64,000 nucleotides of DNA from Isoetes taiwanensis (Eukaryota > Streptophyta > Lycopodiopsida > Isoetales > Isoetaceae), in NCBI GenBank assembly GCA_021234155.1, contig JAJEKV010000034.1:9003614-9067613 (forward strand). Direction: 5' to 3'. This document shows, one piece after another, positions 27,130-38,644 of the stretch. The notes under the pieces were generated by a model. That model saw only the letters and a list, made by a program, of their open reading frames with translations. It was not told the origin of the DNA and did no database searches. The translations under genes and the position numbers were made by a program. The stretch's first letter is position 1, and the number at the start of each line of letters is the position of its first letter.

Positions 27130-27575
27130 GTGCATCAGAACAAATATGACCTTTGAATATGAGATTCCTTCTTTTCCAAAATGGATCAGATGATCTATGT
27201 AGAATCCGCATTTAAAACCCATTTTGCCAAAAAAATTTCAATTTATTAGGTAGAATGCTAATTAATACCACCTGTTAGCTATTCAACTTGCAGTGAAAGA
27301 GGCCTTGAAGTCACAACCGAGCATGCCTGACATGTTGACATAGGAAGAAGCAATGCTCAGTTGTCTTGTCGCTCTCGCACATAAGGGACAAGGTGCATAA
27401 TAACTAGACAAAAATCATGGCACTACAATATTAACGCACACAACAAACGAATGATTTGCCACCATAAAACAGATACTTTGGGATGGAGCAGTTTATCCAA
27501 CACCCATTTCCATATTGCTTTCTACCAGTCCCTAGAAATGATTAAAGGCCACTTTGTGAAAGGCATTAGAGGTTT
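27130..27575 (-). pseudogene. L1-type LINE fragment with zf-RVT domain
   Basis: Read on the minus strand it gives KAIWKWVLDKLLHPKVSVLW followed by WQII, then a cysteine/histidine cluster (CPLCARAT...EHCFFLC in a shifted frame) and FWQNGF/WKRRNLIFKG. This is the zf-RVT zinc-binding domain found at the C-terminus of plant L1 ORF2. It is interrupted by stops and frameshifts. It is related to, but not the same copy as, the plus-strand domain at 29.3-30.1 kb. Confidence 0.65.
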
Positions 27576-27679
27576 AGTGGGATCAGCTAAGGGCCCTCCT
27601 AGATTTTCGGAAATTTGATTCCAACCCTATTCCCGAACATGCAGGCTTGGGCAAAAAGCGCCCCCCAAGCTGGTAAACC

Positions 27680-28220
27680 TAATTATGATGGGTCGCTGAG
27701 CTGTTAGGCATGTAATAATGAAGAAGATTGTCTATAGGTTCGCATTTGCACAAGTGCACATCGTCTGCGAATTAAGATAGGCAGATGGGCTCAAGAGGCG
27801 GGCGAGGATACTCTATTAGTGTTGCCACCAGGGTGCGATTGAGGATGAATATCACATACTGCAGCAGCGTCCTGCATTGAATCACATCCAAGCCCGCTAT
27901 ACTGAATTGGTTTTGTCTAACCCGTCGCTTCACTTGCTTTTTAACACAAACTCAGTGGTGTTGTTAGGATCTTTTCTCCAAGACATCATGGATGCATGCA
28001 CTTAGTCATGTCCTTAAACAGGCCGTTGAGATTAAAATATATCATAATGCATCATTATACAATCTCTTAGCATACTTATTACAGCCAAGTTTTTTCCCTC
28101 GAAAACACTTCGGGATAGGTTTTTTAATCCTAGCAGTAATATGCATCCTGAATCCTTTATATGGATCCTATAGGTCAATTGGCCTCCATGGACGATAAAA
28201 GTTAGTTCAATCCAATTCAA
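27680..28220 (+). mobile_element. LINE 3' end with structured tail
   Basis: The end of the ORF2 frame gives IEDEYHILQQRPALN near 27840 and a FLQDIMDACT block near 27980. These match the EDESHT landmark of the other LINE copies. The 3' UTR hairpin follows (28064-28141: CCCTCGAAAACACTTCGGG ... GGTTTTTTAATCC) within an outer stem built from GCATA/TATTAC and GTAATATGC. Then comes the terminal hairpin (AGGTCAATTGGCCT), CATGGACGATAAAAG, and an AATTC-type degenerate tail. Strongly 5'-truncated. Confidence 0.7.
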
Positions 28221-28505
28221 TTTAAATTTGTTGGCACCCAAAATAGAAGAAAAGACTCTTATGCAAACACAAACCATTACCTCTTACATTTATAATTAAA
28301 TTTCCCACACCATCCCTAAGGCCTCGAAGGGGTCAAAATTTTTTCTAGTTAACATAAACCATTACAACCAACACTTTTAAAGTAAATTCCCTCCAAAACC
28401 CCCATTCACCAGGGGGAGGGAGAGGGGTTACATAGGGCAGTGAGAGCCCCTTTTGTACTCCTCAAAACTATATAAAACATGTATAAAATCAATATGATTT
28501 AGTAC

Positions 28506-28689
<184 letters not shown>

Positions 28690-29275
28690 CAAACCTTATA
28701 GTATTTTGTAACCTTCACCATACAGTATACCCAAAGTTGTACAAGCATACCCCAAAATGAGGATTATTATCTACGGTCTAAATCGAGGAATAACTTGCGA
28801 ATATGCCCATCCAATAGCTCTCGATGCTCGGAATCACCTCCCGTGTGAATATGCCATGTGTGAATATGCTATGTTTATAAAAAAATCATTTCTTTGGTAA
28901 TTTTCTGGATGCCATAAGAGGCACAGGTCTGAAATATTTAAGTCTGAATAAATGTATGAGCATAAAGCATCCTTGCTTTCTTCTTAACCCTACGCGCCAG
29001 ATGTGGCTTATTGCGTTGGAAAGCTCTCTCTGGGATCTTTTCGATGGTATATGATATGCCCATGTTTGGTTAAGTTTTCTGTGCCAAAACAGTCATGTTC
29101 CGGCCAGTTTTAGTAGGGTTTGCAGTATTGGATATTGTGTTACAGATCTTTTAGATTAAGGCTTCACGACTTGATTTGGTTTGCTCTAGATTATGTCTGC
29201 TTTGAGTAACTTTTGTATATACCCACTTTGATTTCATTTAGAGGGCTTCACCATGACAGAAAGGGCCAGTAATAA
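28690..29275. other. no recognisable gene
   Basis: Intergenic sequence between the microsatellite and the L1 fragment. No coding support. Confidence 0.35.
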
Positions 29276-30167
29276 GGAGAGATTTGGTGTAAGGATGGTG
29301 CAGGTATTATTTCTATTGAACAGTGGTATTTTGGTATTGACATTGCTCATTGGCAATGGTTTCAGGAGACATATGGGTTGTTGGATAAAGATATCAGTAT
29401 ATGGGCTTATGTAGCAAGTGCTCTTCCTCTAATTAAGAAGGTGGGTAACAAGAGATGCTGGAACTTTGTTCAAGGTATTAAAGAAGGCAAGAAGCTAGTA
29501 AGTTCATGCTACAGATTGCTTACCTCCTCAAATGCTTTATCATTTTCTCGAAAATGGCACTTACAGACTTTGCCTTCTCAATGGCAATCCATTTGGAACC
29601 TTGTTTGGTCTAAATATAATCCTTCAAAGGTAAATGTTCTACTTTGGCAGGTGATTCATCGCTCTTTGAGAGTTAATGAGATGGTTCATCGCTTTAAGCC
29701 GGGAGTAAGCCCACTTTGCCCAATGTATGAGCGGTGCATTGAAACATTTGAGCACTGTTTATATTTGTGTGCAGAGCTGAGTAGTCTTAGGTCCTGGCTG
29801 CATTCTCTTTTTGGAGTATCTTTGGATAGTCAGCACTTTCTTTTGGGTATTTATCCAAATCAGTGGACTGCTTCTAAAAGGATTACACTTCACATGGCAA
29901 AGTCTTGGCTAATATGGAGTGTATGGAAACGAAGGCGAAGAAAGGTCTTTTATGATAAGCGTATTTCTCAGGTGGTGCTTCAAGAAATTCGTCAAAAGTT
30001 GTATAATTGCTTTCAGATCTCCAATTGGCCTGATCGTATTAAAATTCCAATATGGAGTGATCATCTAAAAGTGATTGATGCTTCAGGGACATTACTTACT
30101 TCTGGAAGTACTTTGTAATATTTTGAGTGTATAATATGAAGTAAAACACGTTCTTCAAAAAAAAAAA
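29276..30167 (+). mobile_element. L1 LINE 3' fragment, zf-RVT domain and poly(A)
   Basis: An open frame runs 29276-30118 without stops; the frame is preceded by TAATAA, so the 5' part of ORF2 is missing. It begins GEIWCKDGAGIISIEQWYFG and includes the zf-RVT core WQSIWNLVWSKYNPSKVNV then LLWQVIHRSL, with Cys/His ligands in CPMYERCIETFEHCLYLC. A basic stretch (KRRRRKVFYDKR) follows. The 3' UTR is about 40 bp and ends in 11 adenines (30157-30167), a retrotransposition hallmark. The intact frame suggests a fairly recent insertion. Only the C-terminal domain is present, so it cannot act alone. Confidence 0.8.
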
Positions 30168-31276
30168 TTTATTGTTCACACAGGAGGTCCCTCGTCCCAC
30201 AAGTGCTCGGTCTAGCATACAGCTTCATGGTCAGGGGCAAGCTAATTCCATAGATGAATTTGCCATCTTCTCTTTTTGGTCCCCAACGGCCTCTTCATAT
30301 CGGCACAAGCAGGTCAGTGTTCTAGACCTGCAAGTTCAGTGTTTGCCGCCTACGCTTCGTGACCAGGTACGACTCATTCATTCTGAGGGAGGAATGACGG
30401 CCACATCTATGATCGTGTCTATTGAGAGATGGACACACTTACTACATTTAATATATGCCTTCGTTCTAGACCCTAAAGCCCAGTATATGGGCACAAGTGA
30501 TGCCTTAGTACAGACACTAGATACAGAATTACAGCCACAGAAGAAACATTGTGTTGAAGCAGGAGTGCAGACATTGGAAAGGGAACATGCTGAGTTGGGA
30601 GTACAGACATCTCCACAATCCCAAGGGGACCAGGAGTCGCAGTGTCGAGCTAGCAGACAGGAGCAGGCTGCCTCAGTATCTTCTGTACCAGGAGCCCGAA
30701 CTTGCATATTATAGGGGCTGCAGAGGCAGAAGATGATGCCCATTCTGATGTGGATGCGGTTTTGCATTTTTTCACTGATGTCATGCATGTGAAGGTTGGT
30801 GGAGTTCTCTCCACTACTAGGGTGGGAGCGTCAAGTCCTGATCGTCCTCGCCATCTTTTGTTTCAGTTTCAAGACACTCTTAGCCGTTTACCGTTCTTCA
30901 GCATGGAAACCATCTCAGAGAGATTAGTTCTCATTACAGGAGGACCTCTCCCCTCTTCAATTGTGTAACTGTAAGGAGGAGCGCCCGCCTGCAAAAGAAA
31001 TGGGCAGCATACAAGGGAGGCGCATCAATTATTATAGACCAATGGCCTTCCAGTCCTTGGACTGGCCATGTCTAGATAATTGTAGAAGCACAAAATTACC
31101 ACTAGCATTAGCATTATCTTCGTCTTGGTAGTCTTTTAATATTTGGTTATTGTGTTTGGTGATGGGACCTAGTCCCCAGGTTTTAGATGGGTTGTTGCCC
31201 TTGCATGTGCCATCCCATAACCCGTTGGGTTCCCTTGGACGTAAAAATTCATCCTATCTTATCTTATCTTATCTTC
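30168..31276 (+). mobile_element. ORF1-only LINE-like element, copy 1 (longer, decayed)
   Basis: An open frame at 30172-30714 includes the repeated acidic motif GVQTLEREHAELGVQTS. It continues after a frameshift with IIGAAEAEDDAHSDVDAVLH and a DRPRHLLFQFQDTLSRLPFF block. This resembles the RRM plus C-terminal region of L1-type ORF1 RNA-binding proteins (RIxGVxE...RPRxIxVxF...DLS...). After the WTGHV stop (about 31075) there is no ORF2. A roughly 190-bp 3' UTR ends with the hairpin AACCC-GTT-GGGTT (31219-31231), TTGGACGTAAAAATTC and a TATCT tail (31252-31276). It is about 85-90% like copy 2 at 58.9 kb by eye, with frameshifts here. It begins directly after the poly(A) of the L1 fragment. Confidence 0.65.
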
Positions 31277-31279
31277 TAA

Positions 31280-32088
31280 TTGATCCGATGGTATAACATG
31301 ATGGAAGGAATTAATATGATAGTATTTATTCTTGTATTGCCTGACGTTGTCATGTGTTTTATAGGATATGTAAATTGATATGGATAGAGACCATAGTGCC
31401 AAGATGTTGATTGTTAATTTGCTCTTGTTTATCTTATTACGGCCAAGTAGTTTATCCTTTTAACTTTGTTCTCTGCAATAGAATAGGATGCATGCTTTTG
31501 TATAAGAGTAGATAGGCTTGAAATTGCTACGTCATGTGTGCTGGTCCTTTGTTTTGCTTAGATTGAGGTTGTGATAGATTTACAAGATTGCAGGTTATCC
31601 TTGCATGGTTATGTTATATCTTACAATATTTAATTATCTGCAGCATACAAACAACAACCTACACACCAGTACCTGCTACAACTGTTCTAGTCTATCTCAA
31701 TGCTTAAGGCAGTTTATTGCTAAATTAGATGACAAATTCATTTCTATTTAGAAAACTAATACTCTGAGATAGAACAAATAAAAATGAACAGGGGAATGCT
31801 TTTGGTTCCTTTAAGTATTCTAAAGATCTGTTGAATCATGACTTGAACTAAGATGGCAAAGCTAAGATAAGTTTTTGCTTCTTCTAGCTCTTAGTGTAGA
31901 TGATTTGTACAGTTTCTTGGATTGAAAATATGAGCATAGATTACATACTAGTTTACTTCTATTCTATGCCTCTTGTTTTTTGATATGAAAAATAGATCTC
32001 TGGCCACGAAAAATATTACCTGGGGACTTTAAAGATGGATTGTAAATCGATGGTCTACTATAAAGGGGATTTTTTTTTTTTTTTTTTA
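31280..32088. other. no recognisable gene
   Basis: AT-rich intergenic sequence with a T17-18 run just beyond (about 32070-32088). No coding support. Confidence 0.35.
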
Positions 32089-32289
32089 CAATATTGGAGG
32101 ACATCATTGTATTCATCATCGCATCATGAGTACATTCTACATCGCTTTATTCTATTTTATAATGACGATAAAAATTCTATTTTATTCTTTATTCTACGTA
32201 TCACATGGAATTGTTTTCTATATTGAAGGACGTCATTATATTCATCATCATATCATGAGTACATTCTACGACGTGATATGCTATGAGTT

Positions 32290-32570
32290 GCTTCGCATGT
32301 GATTATCGAGTACACATAGCAGGTTTAAGTCCATTGCCTAAGCACGATATGCTAGGAGTTGCTTTGCATGTGATTATCGAGTATATATGGCAGGTTTAAG
32401 GTCTCTACCACAGGACCGATTGGTCGCACTTGAACCCATGACTCGGGGCAATGAATTTTTAAGGTCCCCATTACTAGACCGATATTGGTCAGGTTTGAAC
32501 CCGTGACTTCGAGTGTGGCAGTTTAAGGTCCTGCCACTAGACGATGCCCTAGGGCAAGCTATAAAGGTTT
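32290..32570 (-). mobile_element. tRNA-like SINE modules in tandem
   Basis: On the minus strand, GCATCGTCTAGTGGCAGGAC (32557-32530) resembles the 5' half of a tRNA with an A box. GGGTTCAAACC (about 32502-32492) is a near-perfect B box. A second module follows at once: GGTCTAGTAATGGGGACC (about 32480-32463) and GGGTTCAAGTG (about 32437-32427). Two more partial modules (GGTCCTGTGGTAGAGACCTT; then TTAAACCTGC...ACTCGATAATCACATGC twice) lack the B box. Each module contains ACCTTAAA after the A-box-like part. This looks like a SINE with several tRNA-derived heads. It would be transcribed by RNA polymerase III if active. Not a functional tRNA: no cloverleaf closes. Confidence 0.55.
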
Positions 32571-32579
32571 TTTGACAAA

Positions 32580-33600
32580 ACAGAATGATAGAAAATAGAG
32601 ATAAGAAATGATCTAGCTATTCATATGAACTTAAGTCATTTTTGCTGGTAAAATCAAGTACTCGTAGACTGAGGTAAGCTAAGTTAATCTAATATGCTAC
32701 ATGGTTTGCACTTCTTACCTCTTTCAGTTTAAAGATTAACTTTGTTGGCTTGGAATGAACACTACTTGGTTCTACTGCTATTATCATTGGTTGGTAATCA
32801 ATTTATCCGACTGATTTCTGTAATCAATGTACCTGTTGTAACTGCTATAATCAATGTATCTACTATGATTAATGTACTTGCTGTAATTAATGTATCTAAT
32901 TTTTGTTGTATCAATGATTTCTGCAAACATAACTCTGAATGAAGAAATTGCCACGTGAAAAGTAGGATCTTTATTGCTCCAATATTGTAAGAAATGCCAA
33001 TGGAATTGGGACTTGGACTCGTAAACATTGCAACAAATGCATGCATGGCACTATCACGCAAATGATTGCTCATCTAATCAAAAAGTCAAGATCGAAAGTG
33101 ATGATGAACTTACAAAAGAGGAGCACGTGTGGAAGTCATCATCGGAAATAGAGTGATGATGAAGACGACAAAGAGGAAGGGTGATTATCCATGGATTTTG
33201 TTTTTAAGATACTCTTGATGTTGTAAAAGTTTGCCATGCTCTTTCTTTTGCTTTTGAACTAAAGTTGGAATATGAGGAGATATATTATAACTCTTAACTA
33301 GATCATTGAGAAACACTTATTTTCTAGAATAATATATTTTGATCTATTATTTTAGACTTGAAGTTCCTTTGTTATTCAAACTGTAACAAAGAAATGATAG
33401 TTTCAAAAAATTCGAGGAAGTACTTAATGTATGATACGTAAAGTAATGTATTTTAGATATTTAATAGGTACTTTATAATTCTAAGAAATATGTTTAAATG
33501 AGAGGTACGAAAACGATATTAATGACATATAGTACCCCTACCGTACTAAATATGCCTAACAACATTGAATTCAAGGTGCCACCTCTGAAATTATGGTTGT
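32580..33600. other. no recognisable gene
   Basis: Intergenic sequence. It includes a short degenerate run of TAATCAATGTA(C/T)(C/T)TG repeats near 32820-32895 but no supported gene. Confidence 0.35.
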
Positions 33601-33713
33601 TTGGGAGAGGGGTGGACAGAAGCGGAACCCTCTTGTCGTAGGAAAAACCCTGAGCTCCAGTATCCAACTCCCTTGTCCGATGGTTTTTTCTATGCCCGAT
33701 TGGGTTGGACTTC

Positions 33714-33965
33714 AGTGGAAACCTCCCCAACTTTCCACGAAAACCTCCCCAACTTTCCCTAGAAACCTCCCCCATTTTCCTGGAAACCTCCCCAACTTTT
33801 CCTATACGACCTGGGAAGGTTTCCATATTAGAAATCAGGGGAGGTTTCCATGGAAACCTCCCCACCTTTCCATGGAAACCTCCCCATCTTTCTGGGCATG
33901 ACCTCGTGAGGTTTCCAATTAAGAAAACAGGGGAGGTTTCCATGGAAAGGTGGAAAGGTTTCCAT
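33714..33965. repeat. GGAAACCTCCCC array with inverted copies
   Basis: At least eight copies of GGAAACCTCCCC(AACTTTCC) are clustered, several in inverted orientation. A perfect 26-bp palindrome (33838-33863, centred on CCATGG) is formed by two copies head to head. Related but fewer copies lie at 34137-34180 and, in inverse overall orientation with the same flanking CCCTAACCCAATTCGGG-like sequence, at 37777-37910. This suggests a small dispersed element. Open frames across it are artefacts of the repeat. Confidence 0.75.
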
Positions 33966-34189
33966 AAAAATAAAAAAGAAGCCCCTCCTTATATTCGCAC
34001 GAAGACCAAGATTTGCCCTCCCATGCATCTCGATCCTCGTGCCCTCTCGTGCATCTCCATCCTCGTGCGTTCCTCGTGCGTCTTGATGAGGTAGTTGCGA
34101 AAATTAATTACTATTTTTTTATATAAATATTTTATGAAAACCTCCCCAACATTCCAAAGAAACTAGGGGAGGTTTCCACAAAATGTCTA

Positions 34190-35765
34190 AAATTCACTAG
34201 AGGCAATTGTTGAAGGATTTGAAAAGTGGTGATTATTATGTCATACTACTATCACATAACCCCATTTTGGATGATTCCCTTTTTGTCATCAAAACTTTAT
34301 AATTGGCATTTGAAACCAAGCCAACTCTACAAATGTAGGTAGATAACAACATGGAATATAGTTGAAACTATGCCAACTCTACAAATGTTTATGCACAAGC
34401 AAATGGGATGACCATTGTAGAATTTCAAATGGTAGTCATTATCTGGCTAACTATAGATAGATAGATACATGAGTATATAGATAAAGAGATCGATAGCAGT
34501 TCGGCTTGATGGACTCTTCTTGTCCATTTGACATAACATGAATTAAGAGTACAATGTATTAATAATATTCTATACAAGAATGATTAAACGTTGCATTAAA
34601 CATTGCATTATAAATTAACAAGTGGTTGATTCCATAAAAACCCACTAAAGTAGTTTGCAATTTATGTCAATCTTCCAGTGCTAAAAATATATGAACACCA
34701 GTTTCAACGATTAAAGCATGTGCTCTTCTTTAAGGAATTCATTGTTTTAAACAAGACTATGCTAAAATAGCCATCATATCAAGATCAAAACAACATATTC
34801 TAGAGTTTAAAACTGTTCTTTTTATATTGTGGAATACATAAAAAAAAAAAGGTAGTCTTTACTATCAATATGGCTAGCCTTAATGCATTTGTAACGTTTA
34901 ATGCATTTGTAACGTTGGAGGAGGTAGACTAATACAAAGTGTTGTACATACATATCCATGGGGATCAAAATCAGCAGACTTTCTTTGTCAAAATACTCAG
35001 TTTCGCTGCCTTAGAAGCTGTCTAACAATGCATTTATAGCAGCTCATTATGGGGGAATTATATCGCCTAAATATTTCCAAAACAAGTTTATGCTCATAAA
35101 AAGTCAGATCTTTCCTGATGGACCATTGTCATGGAAATATTTCCTTTTGCCGGTCAAGCAATCTTCAGATGAGACTTCAGTTACTTGCAGCCAACAAAAT
35201 CAAGCATTAGCCTGATAAATAAGGTGCCAAATGATCTTGGAGGTTAGAAAAAACTTCATGTTTGATGTATTTTATGCCTAGACTCACTATCTATTTTTCA
35301 ACAAGGTTTGCTGTCCTGTTCATACAGTTTAGCATATGAAAATGATAGTATGCTTATGAAACACTATATGCCCGAAAAACATTAGAATAAGCACCAGACC
35401 AGATTAATAAATAAGCTGCCTAGGTCTCGTCTTGTGCATTGAAATACTTCTGCCACAGTATAGTTTCCTCTATTTATGCAGACCCAGCAAACTCTACCAG
35501 CTTATACTAAAAACAGTACAATCATTCCGAGTTCATACATTATCCAATGCTAAATCGAGAAAGTATTAAAGGCATGTTCATAACAGCATGTGTAAAATCA
35601 AATGCATAAACGACTTATATCCCATCTTTCTTCTCCGTAAATGTAAAACAAATAAAAACCTGATCAGCTTGCACGTCCTCCTCGTGTGAAAGCATTTCTA
35701 ATGGTGTATACAATATACATTCACGATTTTTTCTTGACTCTGTTACAGGGGAATTGAGAGAACTT
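34190..35765. other. no recognisable gene
   Basis: AT-rich intergenic sequence, with a short GATA run near 34455-34470. No coding support. Confidence 0.35.
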
Positions 35766-35769
35766 CCTT

Positions 35770-36078
35770 TTACAGTCGCCATTTTTGCCTCGAAAACTCA
35801 TATTCATGCTTTTGCCCCTTAAGCATCACTGCTGCTTCATCATTCTTGCCGATCAAGCCATCCTTTTTGTTTAACATACCAATAAAATCAACTTTGGTTA
35901 GACTTTTAATTAAGTTCCCCTTCAATTCTCGCCATTCGTTGTTGCTGAATAGGAATCTCTGCCCCTGTGTTGGGCTTACCCACACATTTCCTTTTCTTGT
36001 GCTTGTTATGAAGCACAAAGATATAGCAACAAAGATCTCAAGATTTTGTAGAGAATGACCTTGTTCTGCCTCTGCCAT
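35770..36078 (-). CDS. hypothetical small protein (102 aa)
   Basis: An open frame starts at ATG 36078 (MAEAEQGHSLQNLEIFVAIS) and ends at a TAA. The sequence just upstream on this strand contains AGGTAAGT, a perfect plant 5' splice signal, which argues that if this is a gene its structure is more complex. A KGNVWVSPTQGQRFLFSNN-EWRELKG stretch is vaguely like a short beta-sheet plus helix DNA-binding fold, but I cannot assign a family. No neighbours support a role. Confidence 0.25.
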   Translation of the reverse strand: MAEAEQGHSLQNLEIFVAISLCFITSTRKGNVWVSPTQGQRFLFSNNEWRELKGNLIKSLTKVDFIGMLNKKDGLIGKNDEAAVMLKGQKHEYEFSRQKWRL

Positions 36079-36359
36079 TTTGCTCAAAGCAAAAATCAAA
36101 TACTGCAAGCGACTTACCTTTTTTGTTTCGTATTTGGGAATCAGTGGTTAGGACTATGATTTTGATGTCGTATTGTATAAAAAAGGGTATATTTTGGCAT
36201 GTTTGAGCAGCTTGTTTGCATTTAGTGGTCTAGTTTCTAATTTTAATGTGTGTGCAAGTTTATTGTTGGCTATTTTTGATGCTAAATTGTAGGGCGTGGA
36301 TAGCGTTTCACGCTACTTCCTTTTTCGAGGCTGGGCTCTCTGTTTTTGCAGGGCCTATC

Positions 36360-36990
36360 GTTGAAGCCAAGAGACGACCTGCTGCTTTGTTGCTTTGCTG
36401 CTTTGTTGCTTTGCTTTGCTGCTTTGTTGCTTTGCTGCTTTGTTGCGGAGCAGAGGCGGAGCACAGAGGCTGGGTAGCGGAGCAGAGGCGGAAGCACAGA
36501 GGTAAGTTAGGGAGGTATGGCGATGAAGCTATGGCTATGAAGCTATGGCGATGAAGCTATGGCTATGGTGTAAACAGAGAGCAGAGAGCAGAGAGCTATG
36601 GCGATGAAGCTATGGCTATGGTGTAAACAGCCGTGCAAGAAGATGATTGATTCCGAGGTTGATTCCGGGGTTGTGCAAGATTGATTTTGGCAGCAGGATT
36701 GATTCAAGCATTTCGAAATTTTGGATTGACTGCAGGATTGATTGGGGGAGCAGTGCAGGGTCGAGCAGAGCAGAAGCAGAAGCAGGGGCAGGGGCGACCG
36801 TAATCATACGGCAATCATAAAAACAATCATACGCTCCAAAAATATAATTGAGCAGTGCAAAGCGCAGGGACAATTGCAATAGCTTATATAGTGGGAGGCC
36901 TAATTCCGTATACGTGGACCGTAATCAGAAGCAGGGGCAGGGGCGACCGTAATTTTCTTGGAGAGCAGAAGCAGGGGCAGGGGCAGAGTA
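36360..36990. repeat. low-complexity block (TGCTTTGT, GCGATGAAGCTATG, GCAGGGGCAGG units)
   Basis: Three consecutive simple-sequence zones. TGCTTTGCTGCTTTGT repeats occur at 36382-36445. GAAGCTATGGCTATGG repeats, with two copies separated by AGCAGAG units, occur at 36525-36630. The unit GAAGCAGGGGCAGGGGCGAC occurs at about 36776 and again at about 36928, with a partial copy near 36968. Confidence 0.7.
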
Positions 36991-36999
36991 GGAGGAGCC

Positions 37000-37770
37000 G
37001 ATGATAAAAATATCCATGATATTTTTTAGCAGCGCAGGGGAGAGTAGGGAGATCTCGGTCTGCTGTTCATGGATCCCATGTGATTGCTCTACCCGTCTGC
37101 ATGGTCTGCCTTTCCGGGATATGCATGGTCTAAATGGCAAGCCTTTTTTTATGGAGACCTTAGGAAATGGCAAGCCATTTTTCCTCCAAAAAGATGTTGG
37201 CCGCTAATCTGGCATCGCACCCAGGATATGCTCCAGATCCACGGCTGGGATTTAACCTCACAAACCTAACCCATAATACACTGGACCACGCCCAATATTT
37301 ACGGTTGGTGATATGAACCATCTGAAATGGCAAAAAGAATGGTTCGGAGAAATGGCAAGATGCTGAAGCTTCGGCTTCTTTCAGGGTTCAAGAATCAGGA
37401 TATTCTGAGCTTAAAAATTTTGACTCTCATTTTCTCGCTGGCTTCACCGCAGCCCAGTTGATAAAAAAAACAAGTACAAGATACTCGAGGTTTTATTCCG
37501 CACAAGGTTTAGGAATCAGAAGATTTATGAACTTAAACAACATACAGAAGAAGAATCCTAAACTTATTTTTCTTATCGGATTAAAAAAAAAAAATCAACT
37601 GTAGGCTTTGCCATACCTCCCGAAGATTCAGCTATGGAGCCTTTGCTGCCTCCCCGAGGCTGATCTGGAGCCGTTGCAATTAGAGCCGATTTTTCCCTGC
37701 AAATAGGTCCATGCAAATGGAGCCGCTGCAAATAGGTCGTAAATAAAAAATTAATACATTTTTGAGATTT
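37000..37770. other. no recognisable gene
   Basis: Intergenic sequence with short direct repeats (GCATGGTCT; GGCAAGCC) near 37098-37170. No coding support. Confidence 0.35.
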
Positions 37771-37776
37771 TATAGA

Positions 37777-37910
37777 AACCTCCCCAAGTTAGCAAGACTG
37801 GAAACCTCCTTAGGCTTTGGCCGAAAGCTGGGGAGGTTTCCATAGGAAGCAAATTGGGAGGTTTCCATTCTTGGGACCCTAACCCAATTCGGGCGTATAT
37901 AATTTGAGCG
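37777..37910. repeat. second GGAAACCTCCCC cluster, inverted relative to the first
   Basis: Contains GAAACCTCCCC, GGAAACCTCC and GGGGAGGTTTCC copies. The right flank (CCCTAACCCAATTCGGGCG) matches, in inverse orientation, the CCCGATTGGGTTGG sequence next to the array at 33.7 kb. Confidence 0.6.
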
Positions 37911-38536
37911 TCCCTTTGTCCGTAGGTTTCTAACATTAAGTAGGGCATCATTCATTTTGCGCGCTTTAAGAAGGTAAGAGACTCTATCTCTTAAGTTATA
38001 TGTTTAAATGCCCCTTATTTTCCACTTAAATAAATGCCTTCACCGGTACTTGTCTAAGTGGAGGGGCTGGAGTGTACTTCAAAGGGGACGTGAAGACTGC
38101 ATGTAACGTAAGGGATTAGCTAGATCTAGCAGCCCTAGCCTCATTAGGGAAGAGCAGCATTCCTAGAAATTTTAATTTCTAAATTTCAAAGTGCTACTAG
38201 TTTTGTGTATGAATAAATCCCATACACACATATATTCGCTCATGTGGGCAAGAAGCAATTTTTGCGTCATGCCATATTAGCAACATCCAATTGGACAAAT
38301 AGGAGCGGGTATGTAGAGTGCTAAAGGAGGGAATTTACATTTATATCTCTCACTCCATTGACTATTGGAATATGCAATAATGTGGATGCCCATGTTCCAT
38401 AATATGACAACATGCCTAAGCTCTTGACATGGTCATACCTATTTTACAATTGTAACACTGCATCCAACAAGTCAAGGTTCATGTGGTTGGCAAGCCGCAA
38501 CATCTTACCTGACATGGGAATGAACCTTATTCCTAA

Positions 38537-38575
38537 CTAGTAATGGGTGCCCGGCGTTGCCGGGCATAGGTACCA
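38537..38575 (-). mobile_element. Helitron 3' terminus
   Basis: On the minus strand: TGCCCGGC-AAC-GCCGGGCA (8-bp perfect stem, 3-nt loop), then CCCATTA, then CTAG followed by T. A GC hairpin a few bases before a CTRR end is the hallmark of Helitron 3' ends, and CTAG/T fits insertion before a T. The element would extend to higher coordinates on the plus strand. Its 5' TC end was not located, so its length and any cargo are unknown. Confidence 0.6.
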
Positions 38576-38644
38576 GTCAACCCTTTTAATTTGGAATTTT
38601 TTGGAAGCACTGGCTAGATTTTAAGTTGATATTCATTTGGCATG

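Noticed and set aside
32470-32570. Functional tRNA gene
   Set aside because: A- and B-box-like motifs are present but the acceptor and anticodon stems do not close and the module is repeated in tandem.
33494-34094. Frames with SxNLPxFPxKPP-type repeats
   Set aside because: Produced by the GGAAACCTCCCC array on both strands, not a repeat protein.
36246-36554. Leu/Cys-rich frame ALLCCFVALLCCF
   Set aside because: Translation of the TGCTTTGT low-complexity run.
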